Shown here: piece after piece, positions 7,625-15,465 of the stretch
Layout of the letters: the number at the start of each line of letters is the position of its first letter
Position numbering within the stretch: position 1 is the first letter of the stretch
Assembly: GCA_027314685.1 (NCBI GenBank)
Contig: DAHVAI010000152.1
Location: 1 to 38,977 of the forward strand
From: Nitrososphaerota archaeon
GTDB taxonomy: Archaea > Thermoproteota > Nitrososphaeria > Nitrososphaerales > CADDZS01
Direction of reading: 5' to 3'
Length of the DNA stretch: 38,977 nucleotides
The notes under the pieces: model-generated
Told to the model about the DNA's origin: nothing
What the model saw: the letters and a program-made list of their open reading frames with translations, nothing else
Database searches by the model: none
Position numbers and translations under genes: made by a program

Positions 7625-7828
7625 ATGCTTTGTGCTATGAATGACGGCAGGCAGGCTAACCCAGACATATTCTTCGGAAAAGAGGAGAAGGACCGCCTCT
7701 TCTTCTGTACCGAAGAATGCAGGCTAAGATACGGGTTGATTGGTGTAAGCAAGGTCGCAATGGCAGAGATTGAGGTTCGCAAGCAGGCAGAACTGAATCA
7801 GAGAAGAATGAAATCAGACGAGGATTAG
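7625..7828 (+). CDS. Small CxxxC protein, possibly a TRASH/YHS-like zinc finger with disrupted N-terminus
   Basis: 67 residues from ATG 7625. The centre, 'DRLFFCTEECRLRYG', resembles the second half of a TRASH-type metal-binding finger (F-C-x-x-x-C then an aromatic residue). The matching first cysteine pair appears in a different frame: from ATG 7612 one reads M-R-N-C-N-A-L-C-Y-E and then a stop. A strong AGGAGGT lies at 7604-7610, just before that ATG. Either a one-base frameshift near 7640 has split the gene, or the ATG 7625 frame alone is used. The C-terminal 25 residues are charged and helical. Confidence 0.5.
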   Translation: MLCAMNDGRQANPDIFFGKEEKDRLFFCTEECRLRYGLIGVSKVAMAEIEVRKQAELNQRRMKSDED

Positions 7829-7837
7829 ATTCCTTAC

Positions 7838-9241
7838 TCAGGCCATTCGCCACTTTTGTCCCTGCGGCGTATCCTGGACCTCAATGCCAAGTTCCAAAAG
7901 TCTCTTCCTGACAGCATCTGACTTTGCCCAATCCTTGTTCTTGCGCGCTTCTTCTCTCTCTTTCAGCAAGGAACGAATCTCGGGAGATGCCACATTCTCA
8001 GTGACTTTCTTTATCGCGCCGAAAATATAGTTGAAATCTTTCATCATGAATTCCAACATCAAATTCACCTCATTCCTCCCAAAAGATCCCTGATCAAGAA
8101 TCTTGTTCCCCTCGGTTATGAATTCAAAGATAACTGCCAGAGCTGACGGTGTATCGAGATCATTTTCAAGCGAAGTTATGTATCTGACACGTGTCTTTTC
8201 CACAAGGTCTGTTACTTTGGATGACCCGTTGGAGGTCGATTCAACTTCTTTCAGACGAAGATAAAATTCGTTCATTCGCTTTACAGAAGAGGATGCTTGG
8301 TCGAGCGATTTTTCCGTAAAGTTAAGCTGTGCTCGGTAGTGTCCAGAAAGTAGCAGGAAGCGGAGAGTCTCGCCATCTATGCCTTTGTCGCGCATGTCCT
8401 TCACGGTAAGAAAGTTGCCGAGACGCTTTGCCATTTTTGCCTCGTTTATGAGTAGATGTTCGGAGTGTAGCCAGTAATTCACGAATTTCTTGCCCGTAAA
8501 TCCTTCAGACTGGGCAATCTCGTTCTCGTGGTGGGGGAATATGTTATCGACCCCACCGGTGTGTATGTCAAACCGCTCTCCGAGATACTTTATCGACATT
8601 GCAGTGCATTCTATGTGCCAGCCGGGCCTACCATTTCCAAGCGAGGTTTGCCAGAAGATGTTCCCATCGTCTTTGTCCCAGGCCTTCCATAGCGCAAAAT
8701 CTTGCACCGCGTCTTTCGTATAGTCGTCCTGTCTGACCCTCGCTCCTGCCTTCAACTCACCAATTTTCAGACCTGACAATCTCCCATAGTCAGAGAATTT
8801 TGAAATGCTGAAGTATATCGATCCGTCTTCGCTGCGGTACGCAAATCCCTTCGCAAGGAGTGCTTCAATAATCCTAACCATTTCTGGGACGTGCATTGTT
8901 GCACGAGGGTAGAATTCAGCTCTCTCAATTCCCAGAAAATCCAGATCTTCGAAGAAAGCTTTAGAGTATCTTTCGGTGAATTCGTACAGGTCCTGATTGT
9001 TCTCTCTACAAACTTTGATGATCCTGTCGTCCACGTCTGTCAGGTTCATCACCTGAGTTACCTTGTAACCTCTATATTTCAGAAACCTTCGAAGAAGATC
9101 TTCGAACAGAAACGTGCGGTAGTTGCCGATGTGTGGATAGTTCCAGACAGTAGGGCCGCAGGTATACATCCTGACTTCTCTGGCGTTGATCGGCTTGAAA
9201 TCTTCTAGCTTACGCCCTAAAGTGTTGAAGAATCGAATCAA
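7838..9241 (-). CDS. cysS: Cysteinyl-tRNA synthetase
   Basis: A 467-residue class I synthetase that charges tRNA-Cys with cysteine using ATP. The HIGH motif is 'PHIGN' (residues 36-40) and the KMSKS motif appears as K-M-A-K-R at 269-273. The zinc site that selects cysteine is complete by alignment to the bacterial enzyme: C28, C212 (G-W-H-I-E-C), H237 and E241 (H-H-E-N-E). The C-terminal anticodon-binding domain ends 'VQDTPQGQKWRMA', as in typical CysRS. Length and start (ATG 9241) are normal. It converges on the small CxxxC protein, 9 nt between the ends. Confidence 0.96.
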   Translation of the reverse strand: MIRFFNTLGRKLEDFKPINAREVRMYTCGPTVWNYPHIGNYRTFLFEDLLRRFLKYRGYKVTQVMNLTDVDDRIIKVCRENNQDLYEFTERYSKAFFEDLDFLGIERAEFYPRATMHVPEMVRIIEALLAKGFAYRSEDGSIYFSISKFSDYGRLSGLKIGELKAGARVRQDDYTKDAVQDFALWKAWDKDDGNIFWQTSLGNGRPGWHIECTAMSIKYLGERFDIHTGGVDNIFPHHENEIAQSEGFTGKKFVNYWLHSEHLLINEAKMAKRLGNFLTVKDMRDKGIDGETLRFLLLSGHYRAQLNFTEKSLDQASSSVKRMNEFYLRLKEVESTSNGSSKVTDLVEKTRVRYITSLENDLDTPSALAVIFEFITEGNKILDQGSFGRNEVNLMLEFMMKDFNYIFGAIKKVTENVASPEIRSLLKEREEARKNKDWAKSDAVRKRLLELGIEVQDTPQGQKWRMA

Positions 9242-9325
9242 ACAGAAACATCAATCGCGTCGAATCTAGAATCCATGAAGATAAAGCCTTGTCTTTCGGA
9301 CATGCGAGAGACAGGTGAATTATGG

Positions 9326-9574
9326 CTACTTTGGTATGGTATTTCTATTCGTCATGCTTCTGTACTCCTCTTGCGTCAGCACTTGGACTACGGGAGGAGC
9401 AGACTGGATGACGTATATCGGTGCGCCCGCGGGATCTGTCTGATTTGTCTTCATCACCTTTGTGAGCACGAGCTTCACGCCCAAGATATAACCATCATCA
9501 ATGGAATAATAGTTCCAATCCTCAGAAAGAGGTTTGAACCCAACAACTTTTGCAGGCGGCATTTGAGGCATCAT
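9326..9574 (-). CDS. Hypothetical protein, 82 aa
   Basis: Not recognised. The sequence has normal soluble-protein composition: an N-terminal stretch 'AKVVGFKPLSEDWNYYSIDD', a strand-rich middle 'YILGVKLVLTKVMK', and 'APIYVIQSAPPVVQVLTQEE' near the end. That is coherent enough to be coding. The opposite frame here (from 9275) is less protein-like. It lies downstream of and on the same strand as the DUF5679 gene, but the terminator-like hairpin between them argues for separate transcripts. Confidence 0.5.
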   Translation of the reverse strand: MMPQMPPAKVVGFKPLSEDWNYYSIDDGYILGVKLVLTKVMKTNQTDPAGAPIYVIQSAPPVVQVLTQEEYRSMTNRNTIPK

Positions 9575-9663
9575 AACAATATCAATTCTGAGGATGAGCT
9601 TTTGTTGTCTTAAGAGTTTCTTAAACTCCTTAGCTACCGCTGACTCTCACTGGAGAGTAGGCG

Positions 9664-9687
9664 AAAAAATTGGAGTTACAAACTCCA
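9664..9687 (-). terminator. Hairpin plus T-run after the DUF5679 gene
   Basis: On the minus strand a perfect 7-bp stem with a 3-nt loop (TGGAGTT / AACTCCA, 9671-9687) is followed directly by ATTTTTT. It begins 22 nt after the DUF5679 stop codon and has the shape of an intrinsic or oligo-U terminator. Confidence 0.6.
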
Positions 9688-9709
9688 GAAAGTGTAGTGA
9701 AGGCTAGGC

Positions 9710-9856
9710 CTAAGCCAGTTTGCCGATCTTAAACATCTTTGTACCGCAGGTGGTACATGTTCCTGAGACAGCCGGTCTGCCGTTCTTTAGCTTGACCTGC
9801 TTTGGATTCTTTATCTCGCGAGATTTCTTGCACTTTACGCAATAGCCAGTCGTCAT
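9710..9856 (-). CDS. DUF5679-type zinc-ribbon protein, 48 aa
   Basis: Translated from ATG 9856 this gives a 48-residue basic protein, M-T-T-G-Y-C-V-K-C-K-K..., with two CxxC pairs: Y-C-V-K-C at residues 5-9 and T-C-T-T-C-G-T-K near residues 34-40. Between them lies the conserved 'EIKNP...LKNGRPA..G' core of the short archaeal/actinobacterial DUF5679 proteins. Four cysteines in this spacing make a rubredoxin-like zinc ribbon; the function is unknown. It has a TATA box at 9886-9893 and a terminator-like hairpin after its stop, so it is probably a single-gene unit. Confidence 0.85.
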   Translation of the reverse strand: MTTGYCVKCKKSREIKNPKQVKLKNGRPAVSGTCTTCGTKMFKIGKLA

Positions 9857-9885
9857 ATTTCTCACGCGCGTTCTCGTTCGTTTCG

Positions 9886-9893
9886 TATTTAAG
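9886..9893 (-). promoter_or_regulatory. TATA box of the DUF5679 gene
   Basis: On the minus strand CTTAAATA is centred about 34 nt before ATG 9856, predicting a leader of roughly 8-10 nt. Its match to the archaeal TATA consensus is among the best in the window. Confidence 0.5.
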
Positions 9894-9950
9894 TTAAGCG
9901 CGTCCTAAAGAGGAACTTCATTTGAGCTTTAAATATACAAATGCTAAAAA

Positions 9951-10187
9951 ATGAGTTTAGAGCGTGTTAGAAATTTGACTAGAAGACTCAACGCCCCCTA
10001 TTTTGGAAAGCGGTACATTGGTGACTCTGAGACTAAGATCTTGCATGACGCGGACAAGGAAACCCCCGACTGCAAGATTGAATCAATACCGCGCACGAGG
10101 ATTCAGATGTTTGAGTGGCTGAGCATTCCCACGGATATGAAGTACACAGGCTGCGAGAACTGCATGCCGGATTTCGGAAAAAAGTAG
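9951..10187 (+). CDS. Hypothetical protein, 78 aa
   Basis: Not recognised. A soluble, polar protein with 'RRLNAPYFGKRYIGDSETKI' early and a C-terminal pair in G-C-E-N-C-M-P plus one more cysteine at about residue 41, which could bind a metal. An AT-rich TATA-like element (CTTTAAATA, about 9928-9936) lies 15-20 nt ahead of ATG 9951. The 3' end abuts a decayed DNA methyltransferase on the other strand. Confidence 0.55.
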   Translation: MSLERVRNLTRRLNAPYFGKRYIGDSETKILHDADKETPDCKIESIPRTRIQMFEWLSIPTDMKYTGCENCMPDFGKK

Positions 10188-10191
10188 TCCT

Positions 10192-10665
10192 CTATACTTC
10201 GTAGATTTGGATGTTCTGTCCGTCCAATTGATTGGATGCGCTCTTTCGCGATCGCGCAATATTTTCTGTCAATCTCGATCCCGGCCCTGCGGTTTTGCTC
10301 GCAGGCAACCGGGGGTCGTTCCACTTCCCATGAGCGTAGACGCTCTGCTGGCCTCCCTTGTTTTTGTCGAGAGGTATGTTGAGGCAAATCCTTTGTGAAA
10401 GCAAGGCATCTCTTCAGTCACTGCTGTGTGAACTTCAAGTACACTGGATAAGGAATCCCATCATCGTATTGACCGTATTTTGTCCACGCTCTAAGGCGGG
10501 GAAGTTACTGTGAGATCGATACATCCTCGCAGAATTCCTTTCGTTTTCAGTACATCATCATTGTAGATTTTGATTGAGTCATCTTCAAAAAAAAGTGAAC
10601 CTTTTACTTTGAATTTAGCTTCTTCCTTTGTAAATCGCAAGTTTATAGTTAGGAGAAGACGTGCT
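10192..10665 (-). pseudogene. Decayed site-specific DNA methyltransferase (beta-class, N4/N6 type)
   Basis: Three minus-strand frames join into one relic. From about 10650: 'FFEDDSIKIYNDDVL' and 'GCIDLTVTSPP', with the catalytic SPPY motif cut by TAG in place of Tyr. Then a frameshift to 'KYGQYDDGIPYPVYLKFTQQ', a TGA where Trp is expected, and L-K-R-C-L-A-F-T-K-D. Then another shift to 'RICLNIPLDKNKGGQQSVYA'. A large internal deletion joins this to the SAM-site end 'GIEIDRKYCAIAKERI'. Motif IV before motif I is the beta-class order. A full enzyme would be about 300 residues. No restriction partner is seen. Confidence 0.8.
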
Positions 10666-10700
10666 GAAAGCTCGCATCATCGGATGTACGTTCATCAACC

Positions 10701-10707
10701 TTTAAAG
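10701..10707 (+). promoter_or_regulatory. TATA-like element of the hydrolase-permease unit
   Basis: TTTAAAG is centred about 33 nt before ATG 10737, giving a short predicted leader. It probably drives both the isochorismatase-fold gene and the downstream permease. Confidence 0.4.
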
Positions 10708-10736
10708 AACGTTTTGAGATTTTGTAGGCGAGCCAC

Positions 10737-11324
10737 ATGACAATGCAACCTCAAACAACAGAGATTTCCATCGACGGAACAAAGACAGCACTCGTCGTGA
10801 TAGATCTGCAAAAAGGCGTTGCTGGCATACAGACCGCGCCGTACTCGCCGAGCAAGGTAATTGAGAATTCATCAAAGCTTGCGAACGTCTTCAGGAAGAA
10901 CGGAATGCCTGTCTTTTTGGTTCATGTGTTATTTTCTGAGAAAGATTCTCTTAGGCCGCTAGCAGACGAGAGTTGGGGTGGTCGGGGTCAGGTCCAGAAG
11001 GACTGGGCTGAAATCGTGCCTGAAATGGGCCCAAAGGATGGTGATACTGTGATCACAAAGAAGCAGTGGGGCGCATTCTACGGGACTGAACTCGAACTAC
11101 AGCTTAGAAGACGCGGGATTGATACTTTGGTCCTGTGTGGTATCGCCACCAACTACGGCGTTGAAAGCACTGCTAGGTTTGCATACGAGTATGGATTCCA
11201 GCAGATATTTGCAGAGGATGCCATGTCGTCAATGTCTCAAGAGATGCATAACGCATCAATCAACCATGTCCTCAAGAGACTTGGTAGGGTCAGAAGCACA
11301 GATCAGATACTGAAAGCGCTCTAA
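10737..11324 (+). CDS. Isochorismatase-fold hydrolase lacking the usual catalytic cysteine
   Basis: 195 residues. The N-terminal strand 'TALVVIDLQKG' carries the catalytic Asp23. 'VITKKQWGAFYGTEL' carries the conserved Lys (108 or 109), and 'CGIATNYGVESTARFAYE' is the cis-peptide/nucleophile loop. Cysteine hydrolases of this family have Cys in the N-x-C-V-E-S-T position; here it is Gly141. True isochorismatases also lack this Cys, so the protein is either active without a thioester intermediate or has another role. It lies 23 nt upstream of an amino-acid permease, suggesting a shared transcript for uptake and breakdown of an amide or amino acid (inference). Confidence 0.85.
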   Translation: MTMQPQTTEISIDGTKTALVVIDLQKGVAGIQTAPYSPSKVIENSSKLANVFRKNGMPVFLVHVLFSEKDSLRPLADESWGGRGQVQKDWAEIVPEMGPKDGDTVITKKQWGAFYGTELELQLRRRGIDTLVLCGIATNYGVESTARFAYEYGFQQIFAEDAMSSMSQEMHNASINHVLKRLGRVRSTDQILKAL

Positions 11325-11347
11325 AACAAAGAACAAATTGTCAGCAA

Positions 11348-12640
11348 ATGAGCGATCCTAATAGCCTTCGAAAGGCTATCAAACTACGAAACGCAGTAGC
11401 TCTTTACGCAAGCTCGGTTCTGGGCTCTGGGATTCTGGTCCTTCCGGGGCTAGCTGCTAGAATTGCGGGTCCTGCCTCGATAATAGCATGGATTCTGCTC
11501 TCGGTAGCAAGCTTCCCTTTCGCATTCACGTTCGCATCGATGTCAGCTCGACGACCAGAGTCGGGAGGCGTCTACTCGTTTGCAAAGGAGGTTTTTGGAA
11601 AAGAAGTCGCCACAATAACGGGCTGGCTTTTCGCACTCTGGGTCATTACGGGTGCGCCAGCTGTGAGCCTGATCGCTGCTTCATACCTTGAGTACGCATT
11701 TCCACTTGACCGCGCAGAAACCTTTCTCATCGCAGCCGGAATAATTGTAGTGGCTTTTTTGATCAACTTCCGAGGTATCGTCTTGTCGAACAAGGTTCAG
11801 CTCGCAACAATTGCCTGCATAGTGGGATTGCTTCTTTCCGCAATCATAGTCTCAAGTACTTTCGTTAGGTCGGAGAACTTTGCTCCGTTCCTTCCATATG
11901 GACTTGTCCCGGTAGGGACAGCTGCAGCCCTAATCTTCTGGTCGTACCTTGGGTACGAGAACGTTTCAAATGTGGCTGAAGAATTCGAGAATCCCAAGAG
12001 AGACTTTCAAAGAAGCATAATACTGAGTGTTGTGTTGATAGGTGTCCTATACGTCTCGATATCATTTGTGACGATCGGAACTGATGCCTACCGCGCCGGG
12101 GGAAGCATCGCGCCTTTTGCGGCAATTCTATCAAACGTTCTTGGCAGGTACGGAGCTGCTGGCGCAGCAATTCTCGCTGTTTTCATCATATTCGGAGCGG
12201 CCAATGCGTATACGACTGGAATGTCCAGGGTATTCTATGCGCTTGCAAGAGACGGAGGCTTCCCTAGCACTCTTGCTCATTTGAACGAGAAAACGAAGGT
12301 TCCCGATCACGCGCTGCTCGCAATACCAGCTTTCGGATTACCTGTTTTTTTGATATACTATTTTCTTAACGTAAATCTAGAAACTGCTCTGTTGATACCT
12401 TCTGGAGCCGCGATTCTAGTTTATGTGATAGGCTCAGCTTCGGGTGTAAAAATCCTAGGGATGAACAACCAGGAGAAAAAAGTCAGCAAGATGTTGGTTC
12501 TTCCAGCAATTTCTCTAGCGATGTCTTTGATCATACTGCCGTTTGTTGGCTGGTTCTTGCTAGCAAGCGCAGTAGTCGCATTGATGGCTCTCCTCTTTCT
12601 CAGGTACCATGCTTCAAATAACGCGAAAAGTCCGCCCTAG
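11348..12640 (+). CDS. APC-superfamily amino-acid permease
   Basis: 430 residues with about 12 hydrophobic segments. The first segment has 'SSVLGSGILVLPG', matching the G-S-G-I substrate-backbone loop of APC transporters. 'RRPESGGVYSFAKEVFG' is the conserved loop after the second segment. A second G-A-A-N-A-Y-T-T-G-M-S-R loop lies in the eighth region. It should import an amino acid or related compound with protons; the substrate cannot be read from sequence. Probably cotranscribed with the hydrolase upstream. Confidence 0.9.
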   Translation: MSDPNSLRKAIKLRNAVALYASSVLGSGILVLPGLAARIAGPASIIAWILLSVASFPFAFTFASMSARRPESGGVYSFAKEVFGKEVATITGWLFALWVITGAPAVSLIAASYLEYAFPLDRAETFLIAAGIIVVAFLINFRGIVLSNKVQLATIACIVGLLLSAIIVSSTFVRSENFAPFLPYGLVPVGTAAALIFWSYLGYENVSNVAEEFENPKRDFQRSIILSVVLIGVLYVSISFVTIGTDAYRAGGSIAPFAAILSNVLGRYGAAGAAILAVFIIFGAANAYTTGMSRVFYALARDGGFPSTLAHLNEKTKVPDHALLAIPAFGLPVFLIYYFLNVNLETALLIPSGAAILVYVIGSASGVKILGMNNQEKKVSKMLVLPAISLAMSLIILPFVGWFLLASAVVALMALLFLRYHASNNAKSPP

Positions 12641-12652
12641 CTATCCATTCGT

Positions 12653-13063
12653 CTACATCATCGGGCGTCTCATGAATCCGCCATTTACAATCATGAGGGC
12701 TCCGATCACAAACATTCCAATGCCTGAAAAGATGAATCCGTTCATCATTGGAGTCACTCTGAGAAACATTGCCCCGCCTATTAACAGCATGACAACCCCG
12801 TCGACAATCATGAGCAATCCAAACAGGTCCATTCGGCCCATACCTGCACTGGAAAAGCTTGCGATAGACGTTGCGAGAAGCAACGTGCCGAGCGCAAAGA
12901 GACCTATCGACCAACCGAGACCTGATGAACTGTATGAAGTGAGCATATTCCCCATCTCATTAACGATCATCATCGAATTTGTCAGTATCAAGTATCCCGA
13001 GGCATAGTCGAGCGATGCTCCTGCCAGCCCAAGGAGCACGCTAGCAATAGTGGCGCTTCTCAT
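12653..13063 (-). CDS. Four-TM membrane protein, function unknown
   Basis: 136 residues with hydrophobic segments at about residues 5-34, 50-70, 78-102 and 110-130. It is rich in Gly and Met ('MIVDGVVMLLIGGAMFLRVT', 'GIGMFVIGALMIVNGGFMRR'). No charged catalytic residues lie inside the membrane regions. It converges with the permease gene, 12 nt between stops. I do not recognise a family. The surface-protein gene just upstream on the same strand may be transcribed with it. Confidence 0.7.
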   Translation of the reverse strand: MRSATIASVLLGLAGASLDYASGYLILTNSMMIVNEMGNMLTSYSSSGLGWSIGLFALGTLLLATSIASFSSAGMGRMDLFGLLMIVDGVVMLLIGGAMFLRVTPMMNGFIFSGIGMFVIGALMIVNGGFMRRPMM

Positions 13064-13110
13064 TTAGATTACACCATAGGGTACGCCCGTTCGAATGTAT
13101 TTCGCTTGGT

Positions 13111-13674
13111 CTACACGCTTGATCTACTGGTCGTCATGCTCATCATTGAAAACGCCGCGCTCGCGACTAGCGTTGCGTTGTGCATCATCATGTCCGGAAC
13201 GAAGTACAACTGGATATTGTCGAATGTTGTCGTGGGGTTACTGGAAAGTTGAATCCAATAGAGATCCGTTCCGTTGGAGTTTGATTGAAATTCGAATGCA
13301 GAGGTCTTGTTCATAGTCATGGATTTTGAAGATATCGGCACTGTTTGCATTCTACCCGTTGCAAGGTTCCCTTCCAAGATGTACGTCCCGTTTGCCTCGA
13401 GCCCCTCAGCATGAGCTGATACAGCATATTCACTCATTCCTAGTGGAACGACCAGTAGCCATGCGTTGCTAATCATCCCTCCATTTGCCGCAGTAAAGTC
13501 GTATGCGCTCTTCTGGTTTGCCGTTATGGTGCTCGTCATGGACTGTGTTGTCGTCATCGTCTCAGTTATTGAAGTTTCTGTCATCTGCGAATGGACTGTG
13601 GCGGCATGCAGTCTGTAAACAACACTGCCTCTATCACGAGAACTACGACTGCCGTCGCAAAGATTGTGCCGCAA
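13111..13674 (-). CDS. Thr/Ser-rich cell-surface protein with a frameshifted N-terminus
   Basis: The body is an extracellular-type domain: a Thr/Ser/Met linker 'TETSITETMTTTQSMTSTI', then a beta-rich region of about 120 residues with Asn/Thr sites. The N-terminus in this frame (R-H-N-L-C-D-G-S-R-S-S) is not a signal sequence. The shifted frame over the same bases (about 13615-13680) reads 'GVCGTIFATAVVVLVIEAVL', an ideal signal anchor, then hits a stop. A one-base frameshift near 13610-13640 therefore separates anchor from body. No normal start codon is found for the anchor frame, so the gene may be broken. Confidence 0.6.
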   Translation of the reverse strand: MRHNLCDGSRSSRDRGSVVYRLHAATVHSQMTETSITETMTTTQSMTSTITANQKSAYDFTAANGGMISNAWLLVVPLGMSEYAVSAHAEGLEANGTYILEGNLATGRMQTVPISSKSMTMNKTSAFEFQSNSNGTDLYWIQLSSNPTTTFDNIQLYFVPDMMMHNATLVASAAFSMMSMTTSRSSV

Positions 13675-13778
13675 ACGCCTAAACGTGTGAAATCTCTTTC
13701 ATGGCAGAGTCTGAAATGAGTCCGGTAGTTGAAAGATTTTCATAATCGACTCACAAACTCTTCTAAATCTGTTCCGAA

Positions 13779-14129
13779 TCATTGTTTTTCTTCAGTACTG
13801 GCTTCTATATTCAGGTTTACTTTCTTGCAGATTTCGTAAAAGAGATCGATGTGTGATTCGAGATACTGGCTAAGGAAATACGTCGTGCCGTAGCTCTCAC
13901 CTTTTGAAACCACGAGAGAGTTCTTCCGCAGGACCTCGATATGGTGCTTGATAGTCCTGTATTCTAGATTCAATTTTGTGGCCAATTGATTCAGGTTGCT
14001 GGGTCTGATTTGCAACTCACGGATGATCCTGGCTCTGTTTTCACCACCGCGAGTCCCGCCGAGAAGATACCACAGCAGGCGCCGTAGCTCAGGATCCTCT
14101 TGCACGCTTCGAGATGATAAAGTTCTCAT
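13779..14129 (-). CDS. Winged-helix (ArsR-like) regulator
   Basis: 116 residues from ATG 14129. The frame can be extended to 14201, but the added 24 residues are not family-like and would run into the divergent promoter. The DNA-binding unit spans about residues 15-85: 'GTRGGENRARIIRELQ', helix 'NLNQLATKLNLEYRTIKHHI' and the wing 'VVSKGESYGTTYFLS'. No metal site is visible. It is divergent from a 3-TM protein related to the one at about 1.1 kb, so this is a second winged-helix/membrane pair. Confidence 0.75.
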   Translation of the reverse strand: MRTLSSRSVQEDPELRRLLWYLLGGTRGGENRARIIRELQIRPSNLNQLATKLNLEYRTIKHHIEVLRKNSLVVSKGESYGTTYFLSQYLESHIDLFYEICKKVNLNIEASTEEKQ

Positions 14130-14219
14130 GTATATGTTGATTGCAAGCGCTGAACAGATTTTGAAAAAGACATAAAGACACAACCCAAGAACCCGACTCA
14201 TTCTGCGCGCTGAAACTAT

Positions 14220-14501
14220 ATGGAAACCCTGATGATGGTCGCAGTCGGGCTTGCCTCAGTAAATTCGATCATATTACTCGTACTTCTCTTCGTCTATTCC
14301 AAAATAGTCTTGAAGACAAAGGCGATGTACGCTGCAGGGTTGCTGATTTTCGCACTATTGCTGCTTGCTCACAACCTCCTCACGATTTCTGCATATGTTT
14401 TGATGGCACCTGTGTTTGAGGCAGAAGCAATGCCGTTCCCTCTGGGAATTTCTGCGCTGGAACTTGGAGGACTGGCGGTTCTCGTAAAGATAACATTGTA
14501 A
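14220..14501 (+). CDS. Three-TM small membrane protein, partner of a winged-helix gene
   Basis: 93 residues with three hydrophobic segments (about 5-25, 38-60 and 75-92). A K-x-x-L-K-T-K-A-M-Y-A-A-G-L loop after the first and L-L-A-H-N-L-L in the second resemble the small archaeal membrane proteins next to winged-helix regulators. The start is ATG 14220, 90 nt from the divergent regulator start. It shares length, topology and neighbour type with the protein at 989-1291. The role is unknown; anchoring or sensing for the regulator is inference. Confidence 0.7.
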   Translation: METLMMVAVGLASVNSIILLVLLFVYSKIVLKTKAMYAAGLLIFALLLLAHNLLTISAYVLMAPVFEAEAMPFPLGISALELGGLAVLVKITL

Positions 14502-14508
14502 TGCAGAA

Positions 14509-15408
14509 TCATTCGGTGCCGACTAGGTCTTCAATTTCCCTGCTCTTTGGGATCAAACCTTTTCGTAGCAAGCTCTTCGTGATCATAACCCAGTTCTTGT
14601 TGTTTCTGAAAATTTCCTTCAGTATCGAGACTCCCTCTTCTTTGAGTGAAGACCCAAGATACATGACACCCTTCCAGTAGAGTATCTCCTCATTTCCCGG
14701 GGCAAACTCGAGCGCCTTCGCGTACGCATCGCCTGCTTCCCTTATCTTTCCTGAGGTGAGTAAATCATCACCCTTGTCAGCCAGATCGTAACTTCGTCTG
14801 AGCCTTAGCAGCCTCGAAAGCTCCTCCAGGGGGTTTGGATTATCCTCCACGCGCAACTCTAGAACTCTTCCCATCCATGGATTTGGATAAATCTGAGAAG
14901 ACACGATCAGGATCGCAACAGATTGCTTGCCGCGGGCATCACCCCCTGTGTTCTCGGCAGCTTCCAAAGCAGCAAGTAGTCTCTCGGGAAATTCAAGACT
15001 TGAATTATTCTCGTAGGCTTGCTTCATTTCTCCCCAAATCGCATCGTTGCTCATCAGGTTAGCTTGACAGGTAAAGCCGTCGCCTGTCACGTGACCTGCA
15101 TAGTCTATGCAGCGATTGCCGGTGTGCGTCGCGGCAACGCCGTTGGCATCAACCATTCCTACCTGCCTGGTGTCTGATTTCGGGTCTGTTCTCAGAAGCG
15201 ACTCAAGTGCTTCCGCTGCACTCTTGCCTCCGCTCATGAGATCCAGTCCGAGGGGTCCGTACTTCATTTCGACCATCGATTGTGTTGCAACCGCACCAAC
15301 GCCGGATCTTGCCCAGGGAACAACGGGCCCGACCGAGAAGTAATGAGACTGGACCGCCACACCCAGAAATCCTGTCTTTTTATCTCTTGCAACTATCGAG
15401 TATGTCAT
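14509..15408 (-). CDS. DUF1028 Ntn-hydrolase-fold protein with C-terminal TPR
   Basis: 299 residues. It opens with the family signature M-T-Y-S-I-V-A-R-D-x-x-T-G-x-L-G-V-A-V-Q-S and 'GVGAVATQSM' near residue 37. The core 'GDARGKQSVAILIVS' is near residues 155-170. DUF1028 proteins adopt the Ntn-hydrolase fold; their substrate is not settled and a peptide or amide role has been suggested. After about residue 200 a TPR-like pair follows ('AGDAYAKALEFAPGNEEILY'), a common C-terminal extension. It is the last gene of a minus-strand run with the asparaginase-type hydrolase, 57 nt apart. Confidence 0.85.
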   Translation of the reverse strand: MTYSIVARDKKTGFLGVAVQSHYFSVGPVVPWARSGVGAVATQSMVEMKYGPLGLDLMSGGKSAAEALESLLRTDPKSDTRQVGMVDANGVAATHTGNRCIDYAGHVTGDGFTCQANLMSNDAIWGEMKQAYENNSSLEFPERLLAALEAAENTGGDARGKQSVAILIVSSQIYPNPWMGRVLELRVEDNPNPLEELSRLLRLRRSYDLADKGDDLLTSGKIREAGDAYAKALEFAPGNEEILYWKGVMYLGSSLKEEGVSILKEIFRNNKNWVMITKSLLRKGLIPKSREIEDLVGTE

Positions 15409-15465
15409 GCAGGAGCGCTAGATTTCCAATGTCTTAAGGTTTGAATGATCGTACCTAACTGGATT

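Noticed and set aside
9275..9613. Plus-strand frame of 112 codons
   Set aside because: His/Cys/Leu-rich with no motif; the minus-strand 82-residue frame has more normal protein composition.
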